A stretch of DNA of 64,000 nucleotides from Brevundimonas sp. PAMC22021 (GTDB lineage: Bacteria; Pseudomonadota; Alphaproteobacteria; Caulobacterales; Caulobacteraceae): positions 868,001-932,000 of the forward strand of contig NZ_CP080376.1 in assembly GCF_019443405.1 (NCBI RefSeq). Direction: 5' to 3'. A program made the translations under genes and the position numbers. Positions 53,567 through 62,379 of the stretch are shown one piece after another (the first letter of the stretch is position 1; every line of letters starts with the position of its first letter). The notes beneath the pieces are model-generated. The model saw nothing but the letters and a program-made list of their open reading frames with translations. It did not search any database and was not told the DNA's origin.

Positions 53567-54731
53567 GTGGGCGATCTTCCTTGAGGCGAACGGCGCCAAG
53601 CGCCTTGTGAACAGGAACGGGCGGCTTGCCGCTGAGGATGCGCAGCCTGTCGCCCCAGGTGAGACGCCCTGCGTAGAAGCGTTCGACCAGTGGCTGCGGC
53701 AGATGATAGAAGCGTTGCAGCACTCTGTAGCGTTCCCCAGGCTCGGCCGCCTTGAACATCATGCGGTTCAGCAGACGCAGATAGCCATTGCGTCGCCACA
53801 GGGCGTCCGACCGGCCTCGCACCATCGTCTCAATCGCCGGCGTGCTCAGTGCTGGAGCCGCCGCGATCGCCGACGCCAGGCCGATCGCTTCCGGCAGCGA
53901 ATAGCCGGTCACCGGATGAAAGAGCAGGGCGCGCAGGCCCGACCGCGCCGTGGGCTCGGCTATCTCGGACCAGTAGCGATCCGGATCGCCGCCGAGGGTG
54001 ATCGGCAGGACGCCGCTCTCGCGCCGCAGCACCGAATCAACCACCCAGCCCTGAGCCGCCGCATAGGACAAGACTTCGTCCGACAGGTCGTCCTGATCCA
54101 GGTCGGCGCCTGCGCTGTAGCGCGTGTCCTCAATCAGCAGGGTGTCGGTCGACAGGGGCAGGACATAGATGAAGCGATAGCCGTCCCGCTGCGGGACGGT
54201 GGCGTCCATGACGATGGGACGGACAAGGCCATGCTGCGCGCTGAGGCGCAGCTCCAAACCGACGAACTTCTGCCAGGCTAGGGAGACGGCGTCGGAGCGG
54301 TGAGCGCCCCTTCCGTCGATGACCAGCGACGCCTCCATCTGTTCCTGGTCAGCCAACGTCACCGATGTCGCATCCATCGCCGCGACCGTGCAGCCGTAAC
54401 GCATGTCGGCGCCCAGCAGGCGCTCGACCTCGCGGGCCAGCGTGCGACTGGTCAGGCAGCCGTAGCCGGTCGACAGGGTCCGCCGGAGGTCTGGAAAGGC
54501 GACATCATAGCCGTCCCAGTGATGATCCAGCATCGGCCGCACCCAGGCGCGGTCCGCATCCGCCAGATCGGTTTCGAACAGGCACCAGGTATGGGCGTCG
54601 TCGGCGGCCGGCCGGGCCTCAATCATCACGATGCGAAGATTCGGTCGGAGGCTGCGCAGGCGGATCGCGATCAGGCTGTTCGCCAGACCTGCGCCGACCA
54701 GCAGCACGTCGATGGGAGGGGCCGTGTTCAC
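53559..54731 (-). CDS. crtY: lycopene beta-cyclase CrtY
   Basis: 390 aa from a GTG at 54731, with AAGG about 7 bases upstream. A frame reaching 54920 would add 63 Pro/Arg-rich residues unlike any cyclase; the GTG gives the usual length and places VLLVGAGLANSLIAIRLRSL at the N-terminus. Other landmarks are DDAHTWCLFETDL, VIDGRGAH, GLVRPIVMDATV, FIYVLPLSTDTLLIEDTRYS and the VTGYSLPEAIGLA segment. It cyclises lycopene to beta-carotene and is first in crtY-crtI-crtB. Confidence 0.93.
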   Translation of the reverse strand: MNTAPPIDVLLVGAGLANSLIAIRLRSLRPNLRIVMIEARPAADDAHTWCLFETDLADADRAWVRPMLDHHWDGYDVAFPDLRRTLSTGYGCLTSRTLAREVERLLGADMRYGCTVAAMDATSVTLADQEQMEASLVIDGRGAHRSDAVSLAWQKFVGLELRLSAQHGLVRPIVMDATVPQRDGYRFIYVLPLSTDTLLIEDTRYSAGADLDQDDLSDEVLSYAAAQGWVVDSVLRRESGVLPITLGGDPDRYWSEIAEPTARSGLRALLFHPVTGYSLPEAIGLASAIAAAPALSTPAIETMVRGRSDALWRRNGYLRLLNRMMFKAAEPGERYRVLQRFYHLPQPLVERFYAGRLTWGDRLRILSGKPPVPVHKALGAVRLKEDRPHG

Positions 54732-54932
54732 GCGCGCCTTATCGCCCGGAACGTCGTCGCCCGCCAGCGGACCCTTGCGCGCGATTTGCAGGGCGGGAAG
54801 CGGGGGCGGCTTCGACGTCCCTGTCTGGAACAGCGGCTGCGATAATCGTCGGCTCTCGTCATCCACAGCCGCCGGCCTTTCGTAGCTGCCCCGACCAGCC
54901 GCCATTAGACGCGACGCCATCTGGAGACGGGC

Positions 54933-55667
54933 ATGAAAGAAATCACGAGCGAGAATCTGGTGCGCCGGCTATCGGCGCTATGCCCGCTAGGAGAGGCGGA
55001 GGCTCGGCTCGTAAACGACCTTGTCAGACCCGGAGCTCCGCATGCGGCCGGCTCGGTGCTGCTGCAGCAGGGAGACCAAGTGCTGGGTCCGCGTCTGCTG
55101 ACCTCGGGCTGGGCATGGCGAACCAGGGCCCTGCCGACCGGCCGGCGCCAGGTCTTCGCGCTGGTTCTACCCGGCGACCTGATCGGGTTGTGCTGGCGCC
55201 CACAGCCGCGGGCCCTGTCTTCCACCGTCGCGGTGACCTCGGTCCAGACCTGCGACGCCTCGCCCCTGGCTGAAACCATGACGGCCGGCGGCGCGGTCAA
55301 TCCGGCTTTGTGGGAGGCGTTGACGCTGGTGTCCCGGCACGACGAGATGCGCCTCCTGGATCATGTCGTGCGTCTGGGACAGCAGACCGCCGTCGAGCGG
55401 CTGGCGACCCTGATGCTCGAAATTCACGATCGTCTCGGCGCGGTGGGCATGGCGGAGGCGGACTCCTTCGACATGCCGCTGACGAACGAGCAACTCGCCT
55501 CGATGCTTGGGCTCAGCCTCGTACACGTGAACCGCACGCTGCAGCAGCTGCGCCGCGAGGGACTGGCCGACATCCGCGACGGCAAGGCCGTGCTGCTCAG
55601 CCCCGACCGGATGCGATCGCTGTCGAGCTATGAGGCCAGTGCGCGATCTTACGCCGAAGCCGTGTAA
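54933..55667 (+). CDS. Crp/Fnr-family transcriptional regulator next to crt genes
   Basis: 244 aa. It has a cyclic-nucleotide-binding-like domain (about 20-130; AAGSVLLQQGDQVLGPRLLT; VFALVLPGDLIGL) and a C-terminal winged helix (MPLTNEQLASMLGLSLVHVN; RTLQQLRREGLADIRDGKAV). The cysteines are not in an Fnr-type iron-sulfur pattern, so the signal is unknown. It diverges from crtY over about 200 bp, a common place for a local regulator. Control of carotenoids is an inference. Confidence 0.88.
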   Translation: MKEITSENLVRRLSALCPLGEAEARLVNDLVRPGAPHAAGSVLLQQGDQVLGPRLLTSGWAWRTRALPTGRRQVFALVLPGDLIGLCWRPQPRALSSTVAVTSVQTCDASPLAETMTAGGAVNPALWEALTLVSRHDEMRLLDHVVRLGQQTAVERLATLMLEIHDRLGAVGMAEADSFDMPLTNEQLASMLGLSLVHVNRTLQQLRREGLADIRDGKAVLLSPDRMRSLSSYEASARSYAEAV

Positions 55668-55731
55668 CGGGTCGGAGGCATCGCCAAGGCGATGCCAAGC
55701 GGGATCAGATCAGAGATGAAGGGGATTGGCC

Positions 55732-55760
55732 AAGGGGCCAGGTCGGTGACCTGGCCCCTT
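55732..55760. terminator. bidirectional hairpin between the Crp/Fnr gene and tRNA-Thr
   Basis: AAGGGGCCAGGTC (55732-55744) pairs perfectly with GACCTGGCCCCTT (55748-55760) around a 3-base loop. There is no long T-run, but the very stable stem fits transcription termination for both convergent units. Confidence 0.65.
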
Positions 55761-55765
55761 GATAA

Positions 55766-55840
<75 letters not shown>

Positions 55841-55938
55841 CCTGATCTGAGGAAGCGGCCGTATAGCCAAACGATTTCGGCGTGGGAAGCCCATATCGCG
55901 TCTTGATCGAAACTTTCCGCCGGGCTCATCATCCTTCC

Positions 55939-56133
55939 ATGACCCAGCCCCCTCACGACCGGCTTTCGACGGAAACCGCGCCTGATCCGGTCGCGGACCC
56001 TCCGGTCCAGATCAGTCCGGCGGACCGCGCCAAAGCCGAGCGCGCCGCGCGGCTTGCCAAGGCGCTCAGGGACAATCTGCGACGCCGGAAGGTCCCGAAG
56101 ACCGATCCCGCGCCCCCGTCCAGCCGCAACTGA
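55939..56133 (+). CDS. small hypothetical protein upstream of murA
   Basis: 64 aa from ATG 55939. The first 30 residues are Pro/Asp-rich, then a helical basic segment (SPADRAKAERAARLAKALRD; NLRRRKVP) and a Pro-rich tail. The RLAKALRDNLRRRK part recurs in small proteins ahead of murA in related genomes, as I recall. No ribosome site is obvious and function is unknown. Confidence 0.6.
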   Translation: MTQPPHDRLSTETAPDPVADPPVQISPADRAKAERAARLAKALRDNLRRRKVPKTDPAPPSSRN

Positions 56134-56240
56134 AAGTCATCGCCGTGTCGCGGCCGGGATTTGGCGACGGCGAGGCGGCTTGCTAGAGAGGCCGGCTCCG
56201 AGGCGGCAGTCAGCTTCGGAACGCTCGCCTCAAGGACGTC

Positions 56241-57530
56241 ATGGACAGCATCGCCATTCAGGGCGGCGCCCAGCTGAACGGATCGATTCCGGTCAGCGGC
56301 GCCAAGAACTCCGCCATCAAGCTGATGGCCGCCTCGATCCTGACGGATCAGCCGCTTCTGCTGACCAATATGCCGCGTCTGGCGGATACGCGATTCCTGG
56401 GGCAGTTGCTGCGCCAGTTCGGCGTCGAGGTGACAGAGCGCGACGGCGCGGACGGGCAGGAGACGCTGTTCGACGGCCGCGAGATTCGCTCGACCTTCGC
56501 CCCTTATGACCTGGTGCGTCAGATGCGCGCCTCGTTCAACGTGCTGGGGCCGCTGCTGGCGAGGACCGGCCACGCGCGAGTGTCCTTGCCGGGCGGCTGC
56601 ACCATCGGGGCGCGTCCCGTGGACCTGCACCTGGACGCCTTGTCCAAGCTGGGCGCCTCGATCGAACTGGAGGAGGGCTATGTCTCCGCCATGGCGCCGA
56701 AAGGATTGAGAGGCGCCGAGATCGAGTTTCCGTTCGTGTCCGTCGGGGCGACCGAACACACCCTGCTGGCGGCCGTGCTGGCCGATGGCGTAACCGTGCT
56801 GAAGCGTGCGGCGCGTGAGCCCGAGATCGGTGATCTGGCCCGCTGCCTGATCGCCATGGGGGCCAGGATCGAGGGCGTGGATACCGACACCCTGACGATC
56901 ACGGGCGTGACCTCGCTGAACGGCGCGACCTGGTCGGTGATCCCGGACCGGATCGAGATGGGCTCCTACGCCGTGGCCGCCGCCATGGCCGGAGGCGAGG
57001 TGCGCCTCACGCGGGCGCGCGCCGATCTGATCGCGTCGCTGACGGACAAGATGGTCGAGGCTGGCGTCGAGATCGCCCCCACCGAGGACGGCGTGATCAT
57101 CAAGCGCGACCCGAGCCAACGCCTGAAGGCCGTGGACGTGGCGACGGAGGTCTATCCCGGCTTCGCCACCGATCTGCAGGCGCAGTTCATGGCCCTGATG
57201 ACCACAGCCGAGGGCGTCAGCACCATTCACGAAAACATCTTCGAGAACCGCTTCATGCATGCGCCTGAACTGGCGCGTCTCGGGGCCGACATCTCGGTCC
57301 AGGCGGGCGAGGCCAAGGTGACCGGTGTGGCCGAACTGCGAGGCGCACCGGTCATGGCGACGGACCTGCGGGCCTCGGTCAGCCTGGTCATCGCGGGCCT
57401 CGTCGCCCAAGGGGAGACGACCGTCGGACGCGTCTATCATCTGGATCGCGGTTTCGAGCGTTTGGAGGAAAAGCTCGGCGCCTGCGGAGCGACCATCCGC
57501 CGGATCAAGGGAAGCGGTGATGAGCACTGA
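56241..57530 (+). CDS. murA: UDP-N-acetylglucosamine 1-carboxyvinyltransferase
   Basis: 429 aa. It catalyses the first committed step of peptidoglycan synthesis, using phosphoenolpyruvate. Diagnostic segments are [32 protein letters not shown], the active-site cysteine in [17 protein letters not shown], and [20 protein letters not shown] near the C-terminus. It heads a three-gene overlapping set with a DUF2948 and a UPF0262 gene. The intact Cys predicts fosfomycin sensitivity of the enzyme. Confidence 0.97.
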   Translation: MDSIAIQGGAQLNGSIPVSGAKNSAIKLMAASILTDQPLLLTNMPRLADTRFLGQLLRQFGVEVTERDGADGQETLFDGREIRSTFAPYDLVRQMRASFNVLGPLLARTGHARVSLPGGCTIGARPVDLHLDALSKLGASIELEEGYVSAMAPKGLRGAEIEFPFVSVGATEHTLLAAVLADGVTVLKRAAREPEIGDLARCLIAMGARIEGVDTDTLTITGVTSLNGATWSVIPDRIEMGSYAVAAAMAGGEVRLTRARADLIASLTDKMVEAGVEIAPTEDGVIIKRDPSQRLKAVDVATEVYPGFATDLQAQFMALMTTAEGVSTIHENIFENRFMHAPELARLGADISVQAGEAKVTGVAELRGAPVMATDLRASVSLVIAGLVAQGETTVGRVYHLDRGFERLEEKLGACGATIRRIKGSGDEH

Positions 57531-57987
57531 GATCGACGCGGCTCCGTCCACGCCATCCGGCCCGGTCGAGCCGCTGCGCCTACTGGCCGAGGATGCGGCG
57601 GACCTGCAGATCATTTCGGCGGCGCTGCAGGACGCCATCCTGCGCCCGGTCGACATCGTCTGGGAGAAGGCGGGCCGCAAGCTGACCATCGCCTTCAGCC
57701 GCTTCTGCTGGGAGTGCGGAGGCACGCGAGTGATGTCGGCGATGCAGTTCGGAGACGTGCAGGCGGTGAAGAGCCGTCGGCTGCCGCGCAATCCCGATGC
57801 GTCCCTGGAGTTGCTGGCGCTCGACTTCGAACCAGGCGAGGCGCCCGGCGGCCGCGTGATCCTGATGTTCTCGGGCGGCGGCGATCTTCGGGTCGATGTC
57901 GAGTGCCTGGACGCCGTGGTCGCGGACGTGTCCGAACGCTGGCCCGCCAAGGTCGCGCCGACGCACCCGGGCGAGGCCGGCGCGTGA
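57520..57987 (+). CDS. DUF2948 family protein
   Basis: 155 aa from ATG 57520, inside the end of murA (11 bp overlap). The core [49 protein letters not shown] fits DUF2948, a family commonly found beside murA in alphaproteobacteria. It is soluble and of unknown function. It overlaps the next gene by 4 bp (GTGA). Confidence 0.88.
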   Translation: MSTEIDAAPSTPSGPVEPLRLLAEDAADLQIISAALQDAILRPVDIVWEKAGRKLTIAFSRFCWECGGTRVMSAMQFGDVQAVKSRRLPRNPDASLELLALDFEPGEAPGGRVILMFSGGGDLRVDVECLDAVVADVSERWPAKVAPTHPGEAGA

Positions 57988-58451
57988 GCACGCCGGATCG
58001 GCTGGCCTCCGTCACCCTCGACGCCGCCACCCTGCCGGCCGCCACCGACGAGATCGAGCACGCGCGCCGCGTCGCCATCTTCGACCTGATCGAACGCAAC
58101 AGCTTCAAGCCGGTGGGGGCGGAAGGCGGCCCGTTCGACCTTTATCTGTCGCTGCAGTTGAACCGGCTGGTGTTCGACGTGTCCGGCCCCAGCTTCTCGC
58201 GCACCTACGCCATCAGCCTGACCCCTTTGAAAGGCGTGCTGAAGGACTATCTTCTTATCTGCGACAGCTATTACGAGGCGTTGCGCGGATCGTCGCCCAG
58301 CCAGATCGAATCGGTCGATATGGGCAGGCGCGGTCTTCACAACGAGGGCGCCAAGGCGCTGCAGGACCGTCTGGAGGGCAAGATCGTCCTTGAGCACGAG
58401 ACGGCCCGGCGCCTGTTCACCCTGGTCTGCGCCCTCTACCGGCGCGGCTGA
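57984..58451 (+). CDS. UPF0262 family protein
   Basis: 155 aa with a GTG start in the GTGA overlap. Conserved parts: EIEHARRVAIFDLIERNSFK, GPFDLYLSLQLNRLVFDV, LKGVLKDYLLICDSYYEAL and DMGRRGLHNEGAKAL. UPF0262 is an alphaproteobacterial family of unknown function. The tight murA-DUF2948-UPF0262 overlap suggests a functional link to cell-wall synthesis. Confidence 0.92.
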   Translation: MSTPDRLASVTLDAATLPAATDEIEHARRVAIFDLIERNSFKPVGAEGGPFDLYLSLQLNRLVFDVSGPSFSRTYAISLTPLKGVLKDYLLICDSYYEALRGSSPSQIESVDMGRRGLHNEGAKALQDRLEGKIVLEHETARRLFTLVCALYRRG

Positions 58452-58554
58452 CCTCGACTATCCGTTGATTTTCGGGCATGAGGCCCGATCATTTCAGCCC
58501 GCGCGCCCGCCCGGCGCGGGCTCGATGCCGTATTGAACGGGCGTGAGAGGCCGC

Positions 58555-58773
58555 ATGGCTAAGGAAGAACTGCTCGAGTTTCCCGGCACCGTCAGCGAAC
58601 TGCTGCCGAACGCCACCTTCCGCGTGACGCTCGAGAACGACCACGAGATCATCGCCCACACCGCCGGCAAGATGCGCAAGAACCGCATCCGCGTGCTGGC
58701 CGGCGACAAGGTGCTGGTCGAAATGACGCCCTATGACCTGACCAAGGGTCGCATCACCTATCGCTTCAAGTAA
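58555..58773 (+). CDS. infA: translation initiation factor IF-1
   Basis: 72 aa, exactly the usual length, from ATG 58555 ([20 protein letters not shown]). It is an OB-fold with [20 protein letters not shown] and [20 protein letters not shown], ending [18 protein letters not shown] precedes the start. It heads infA-maf-rng-yacG. Confidence 0.98.
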   Translation: MAKEELLEFPGTVSELLPNATFRVTLENDHEIIAHTAGKMRKNRIRVLAGDKVLVEMTPYDLTKGRITYRFK

Positions 58774-58786
58774 GGACGGGCTCTGC

Positions 58787-59362
58787 ATGAGCCGTCCTGA
58801 ACTGGTGCTGGCCTCGGCCAGCCCGCGCCGCATCGAACTGCTGGCGCAGGTCGGCATCACGCCCGACCACATCGATCCTGCCGACATCGACGAGACGCCG
58901 CTCAAGGGCGAGACGCCGCCGCGTCTGGCCGAACGGCTGGCCTCGACCAAGGCCCGCGTGGTCGCGGAACGGTGGCCCGACGCCGTGGTCATCGCCGCTG
59001 ATACCGTCGTCGCCGTCGGTCGCCGCTTCCTGGAAAAGGCGGCGGATGAGGCGGAGGCGACCCGCTTCCTGAAGCTCCTGTCGGGCCGCAATCATCGCGT
59101 CTTTACGGGCGTCGGCGTTGTGCGCGGCGGACGGCTCGCCTCTCGCGTCAACGAGACGCGCGTCAGCTTCAAGCCGCTGTCGGATGATGAGATCGCCGCC
59201 TATGTCGCCTCCGGTGACTGGCGTGGCAAGGCGGGCGGATACGGCATCCAGGGACCAGCCGGCGCCTTCGTACAGCGAATCGTCGGCAGCCACCCGGCGG
59301 TGATGGGGCTGCCTTTGTACGAAACAGTGCAACTGCTGCGCGGCGCGGGTCTGCGGCCATGA
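58787..59362 (+). CDS. maf: Maf-family nucleoside triphosphate pyrophosphatase
   Basis: 191 aa. It starts with the family motif LASASPRRIELLAQVG; the acidic catalytic part is VVIAADTVVAVGRRFLEKAA, followed by RNHRVFTGVGVVRG and GYGIQGPAGAFVQRIVGSHP near the end. It hydrolyses non-canonical or specific nucleoside triphosphates. It follows infA by 13 bp and overlaps the RNase gene by 4 bp. Confidence 0.95.
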   Translation: MSRPELVLASASPRRIELLAQVGITPDHIDPADIDETPLKGETPPRLAERLASTKARVVAERWPDAVVIAADTVVAVGRRFLEKAADEAEATRFLKLLSGRNHRVFTGVGVVRGGRLASRVNETRVSFKPLSDDEIAAYVASGDWRGKAGGYGIQGPAGAFVQRIVGSHPAVMGLPLYETVQLLRGAGLRP

Positions 59363-60393
59363 CCGACGACGTCGAGGTCTTCCTCGACGAAACGCCGGGC
59401 GAGACGCGCGGCGTCATCCGGCGAAACGGCCGCTACCAACGTCTCCTTATCCAGCGCGACGACGACGAGCCGAGTCACCGGCTGGAGGCGAGGAGCATCG
59501 GGCGAATCATCGAGATCAATCCCGGCCTGAAGGGCGCCTTCGTCGATCTGGGGACCGACAGGCCGGGCTTCCTCCCTCTGCCGCCGAAATTGCGGCTGCA
59601 TCAGGGGGAGGGGATCGAGGTGGTCGTGACGGCCGAACCGCGCGAGGCCAAGGGGGTCACGCTGCGTCGCCTTGGGTCCGGAACCGGCGAACCCAGGCTG
59701 CTGCAGCCGGCGCACGACGTGCGCACTCTGCTGATTCGAGCCGCACCCGACGTTGAGATCCTGAGCGGCGTTGAGGCGATCGACGCCGCCGTCGAGGTTG
59801 AAGAAGAGGCCTTGGCCGAACACTTCGTGTTTCAAGCGGGAGGGCTCGATCTCTCCCTCGAGCGCACGCGGGCTCTGGTGTCCGTCGATTTCGACCATAG
59901 GCCGCCTGCGGGGCGAGACGGAGCGGCGGCGCGCGCGGCGGCCAACGGCGAAGGCTTGCGCCACACCGCGCGCTTGTTGGCTTTGAAAGAGCTTGGCGGC
60001 CTTGTCGTCATCGACATGATCGGCGACGGCCGGGAAGGGGAGGCGATGCTGAGGCAGGCGCGGGAAGCCTTTGCGGGCGTCCCGTCGGTCGCCTTCGGGC
60101 CGGTCAGCCGCTTTGGCCTGGTTCAGCTGGCCCTGCCGTGGCGACGCCGACCAATCGCTGAGCGTCTTTGCGACGGTCGCGGCGCCCTGACGCTTCAAAG
60201 TCGGGCCATTACGCTGATTCGAGAGATGCGGCGTCGATTGCTGATCAACACGGCGGCGCCGCGCATCGTCGCCCATGCCGCGCCCGATGTCGCGGTCGTG
60301 GCCCAGCATCATCTCGCTCGCCTGGGGCCACGCGCCGGCCTCGTCCCCCAGCCGGGGCTGGCGGCGAGCGAAGTTCGCTTCGAGGAGATCTGA
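59359..60393 (+). CDS. rng: ribonuclease E/G family protein, short form
   Basis: 344 aa, clearly shorter than RNase G of E. coli (about 490). It keeps an S1-like part (about 35-105; GRIIEINPGLKGAFVDLGTD) and the two catalytic-type aspartates (ALVSVDFDHR; GGLVVIDMIGDGREGE). The zinc-link cysteines and much of the small domain are missing. It is inside infA-maf-rng-yacG, overlapping maf by 4 bp. It is probably an active endonuclease variant, but activity cannot be read off with certainty. Confidence 0.88.
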   Translation: MTDDVEVFLDETPGETRGVIRRNGRYQRLLIQRDDDEPSHRLEARSIGRIIEINPGLKGAFVDLGTDRPGFLPLPPKLRLHQGEGIEVVVTAEPREAKGVTLRRLGSGTGEPRLLQPAHDVRTLLIRAAPDVEILSGVEAIDAAVEVEEEALAEHFVFQAGGLDLSLERTRALVSVDFDHRPPAGRDGAAARAAANGEGLRHTARLLALKELGGLVVIDMIGDGREGEAMLRQAREAFAGVPSVAFGPVSRFGLVQLALPWRRRPIAERLCDGRGALTLQSRAITLIREMRRRLLINTAAPRIVAHAAPDVAVVAQHHLARLGPRAGLVPQPGLAASEVRFEEI

Positions 60394-60397
60394 CGCC

Positions 60398-60562
60398 ATG
60401 ACGACCTGCCCGATCTGCCGCAAGGCCGAGGCCGATCCGAAGTACCGGCCCTTCTGCTCCAAGCGGTGCGCGGACATCGATCTCGGCCGCTGGTTCGGCG
60501 GCGACTACGCCGTGCCGGCCGAGCCGTTGGAGATGGATGGCGAAGATGTCGAAAAGGACTGA
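60398..60562 (+). CDS. yacG: DNA gyrase inhibitor / zinc-binding protein YacG
   Basis: 54 aa from ATG 60398. The zinc site is CPICRK (Cys 4 and 7) with PFCSKRCADIDLGRWFGGDY (Cys 20 and 24), the YacG hallmark, followed by an acidic tail. It binds and inhibits gyrase in E. coli. It starts 4 bp after rng and closes the operon. Confidence 0.95.
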   Translation: MTTCPICRKAEADPKYRPFCSKRCADIDLGRWFGGDYAVPAEPLEMDGEDVEKD

Positions 60563-60624
60563 CGCAGACGCTGGACACCTCGTTTCGGCTCGCCTATAGA
60601 CCCCGCTCCCGCGAGCGGAAGCTT

Positions 60625-60700
60625 GCCTGGATAGCTCAGTTGGTAGAGCAGCGGATTGAAAATCCGCGTGTCGGTGGTTCGAATCCGCCTCCAGGCACCA
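60625..60700 (+). tRNA. tRNA-Phe (GAA)
   Basis: 76 nt including encoded CCA. The acceptor GCCTGGA pairs with TCCAGGC; the anticodon loop in GGATTGAAAATCC gives GAA. T-loop GGTTCGAATC. Confidence 0.97.
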
Positions 60701-61039
60701 CTCCCTTGAACGCCTGTCGTTCGGTGTTGCGGTCCCAGATCATGAAATCGCCGCCTTTGCAGCTCCACAATCGTTTGCCGCCCCTGCGTCAAAGCGGCGG
60801 TAAGCGGCGCTTCGGCCTTGACGCTCCATGGTCGCTTCGTCAAAGGGGTTAGGACGCCTTATTCGTTAAGGGGTCCACAGGGCCGAAACGACCGGGCGAC
60901 CGGACGAAGAAGCCAAAGGTTCATTCGGTGCGTCGGAAACGACGCGGCCGAAATGGGAAATTTCAGGTTGGGGGGCGGCCGGCCGACACCGGTCGCACCT
61001 TTGGTTCCACGAGTCAGACCAAGCAGGAACTGGCGAACT
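60701..61039. other. 339 bp non-coding region upstream of exbB
   Basis: No convincing gene. It holds CGTCAAAG twice (60786-60793 and 60838-60845), the second forming an imperfect inverted repeat with CTTGACG (60817-60823), and one GACACCGGT (60985-60993) 47 bp ahead of exbB. These may be regulatory sites of exbB-exbD-tonB. No clear -35/-10 pair stands out. Confidence 0.5.
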
Positions 61040-61933
61040 ATGCTCGATAGCAAAAAGACGAACATCCTTCTCGCCATGGCCGGCGCCGCCGTGCTGATGG
61101 CGAGCACGCCGGTTCTGGCTCAGGCTCCGGCCGAGCCGACCCCGGCCGCCGCTCCGGCCCCCTCCGGCGCCGCTCCCGCCGCGACCCCCGAAGCCGCTCC
61201 GGCCGACCCCGCCTCGGTGGGTGAATCGGTTGGCGGCGGACACGGCGGCGGCATCACCCCGATCTCGATGTTCATGGAAGCGACCGTGGTCGTGAAGGTC
61301 GTCATGATCGCCCTTCTGCTGGCCTCGATCTTCTCGTGGACCCTGCTGCTCATCAAGCTGTTCGAGTTCGGCGCGCTGAACAAGAAGACCGACCAGTTCC
61401 TGGAAAGCTTCCGCGGCGCCCGTTCGATCTCGGACATGCGCGCAGTCGCCACCTCGGACGAGTTCGACGGCAACCCGCTGGCCGACATGGCCGCCGCGGC
61501 GACCGAAGAAATCGAACTGTCGCGTCAGGCTGGCCTGTCGGTCACCGGCGATCACCGCGACTCGGCCCTGCTTCGCGCTCAACAAGCCGTGGCCGCCGTC
61601 CAGTCCGGTCTGGCCAAGCGCCTGTCGGGCGGCCAGCAGTTCCTGGCCTCGGTGGGATCGACCGGTCCGTTCATCGGTCTGTTCGGCACCGTGTACGGCA
61701 TCATGAACTCCTTCATCGGCATCGCGGAATCGAACACGACCAACCTGGCCGTCGTCGCCCCGGGTATCGCTGAAGCCCTGTTGGCCACCGGCATCGGCCT
61801 GTTCGCGGCCATCCCGGCGGTTATCTTCTATAACTACTTCAACACCCGCATCTCGAACTACGGCACGCGTTCGGACGGCTTCAACGCCGAACTGATCAAC
61901 TCCATCTCGCGTCAGCTGGACCGGGGGGCGTAA
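61040..61933 (+). CDS. exbB: ExbB-type proton channel subunit
   Basis: 297 aa from ATG 61040. It has a cleavable signal (KKTNILLAMAGAAVLMASTP, VLAQ) and a Pro/Ala-rich periplasmic segment (about 30-75), an extension common in alphaproteobacterial ExbB. Three membrane helices follow (VVVKVVMIALLLASIFSWTL; FLASVGSTGPFIGLFGTVYG; LLATGIGLFAAIPAVIFYNY). With ExbD it uses the proton gradient to energise TonB. It is first in exbB-exbD-tonB. Confidence 0.95.
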   Translation: MLDSKKTNILLAMAGAAVLMASTPVLAQAPAEPTPAAAPAPSGAAPAATPEAAPADPASVGESVGGGHGGGITPISMFMEATVVVKVVMIALLLASIFSWTLLLIKLFEFGALNKKTDQFLESFRGARSISDMRAVATSDEFDGNPLADMAAAATEEIELSRQAGLSVTGDHRDSALLRAQQAVAAVQSGLAKRLSGGQQFLASVGSTGPFIGLFGTVYGIMNSFIGIAESNTTNLAVVAPGIAEALLATGIGLFAAIPAVIFYNYFNTRISNYGTRSDGFNAELINSISRQLDRGA

Positions 61934-61938
61934 GAGGG

Positions 61939-62370
61939 ATGGCCGCCAAACTCTCCGGTTCCGGCGGCGGCAAGTACACCGTCGAGGCGAACGCCGAGAT
62001 CAATGTCACGCCTTTCGTCGACATCATGCTCGTTCTCCTCATCATCTTCATGGTGGCGGCTCCGCTCGCCTCCGTGTCGGTGCCGGTGACGCTTCCCACG
62101 GCCGTCGCGCCGCCCGCCCAGAACCCGCCCAAGCCGATCTACATCTCGATCCAGAACGACGGCGACGTCTTTGTGGGCGACTCGCGGACGGACGTGGGCG
62201 TGCTGGGCGACGATCTGCGCACGCAGATCGGCGGCGGCAGCCCCACGGATGAGCGTATCTTCATCCGCGCCGACCGTCAGACCCGCTACGGCGACTTCAT
62301 GCAGGTCATGAACGCCCTGCAGGACAACGGCTTCTACCAGGTCGCCCTGGTCGGCGAAGACAACTCGTAA
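61939..62370 (+). CDS. exbD: ExbD biopolymer transport protein
   Basis: 143 aa. It has a single N-terminal membrane helix with the essential aspartate (INVTPFVDIMLVLLIIFMVA), then a periplasmic domain (KPIYISIQNDGDVFVGDS; RIFIRADRQTRYGDFMQVMN). It begins 5 bp after exbB and ends 9 bp before tonB. Confidence 0.96.
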   Translation: MAAKLSGSGGGKYTVEANAEINVTPFVDIMLVLLIIFMVAAPLASVSVPVTLPTAVAPPAQNPPKPIYISIQNDGDVFVGDSRTDVGVLGDDLRTQIGGGSPTDERIFIRADRQTRYGDFMQVMNALQDNGFYQVALVGEDNS

Positions 62371-62379
62371 GGGGAACGC

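Noticed and set aside
55953..58397. Long minus-strand open frame (814 codons) opposite murA and its partners
   Set aside because: Shadow of murA, DUF2948 and UPF0262 genes, which have clear families and coupled starts on the plus strand.
59200..60477. Minus-strand open frame of 425 codons opposite maf and rng
   Set aside because: Antisense shadow; the plus-strand genes carry catalytic motifs and operon spacing.
60601..60620. CCGCTC/GAGCGG hairpin between yacG and tRNA-Phe considered as a terminator
   Set aside because: Short stem, no T-run, and directly next to the tRNA start.
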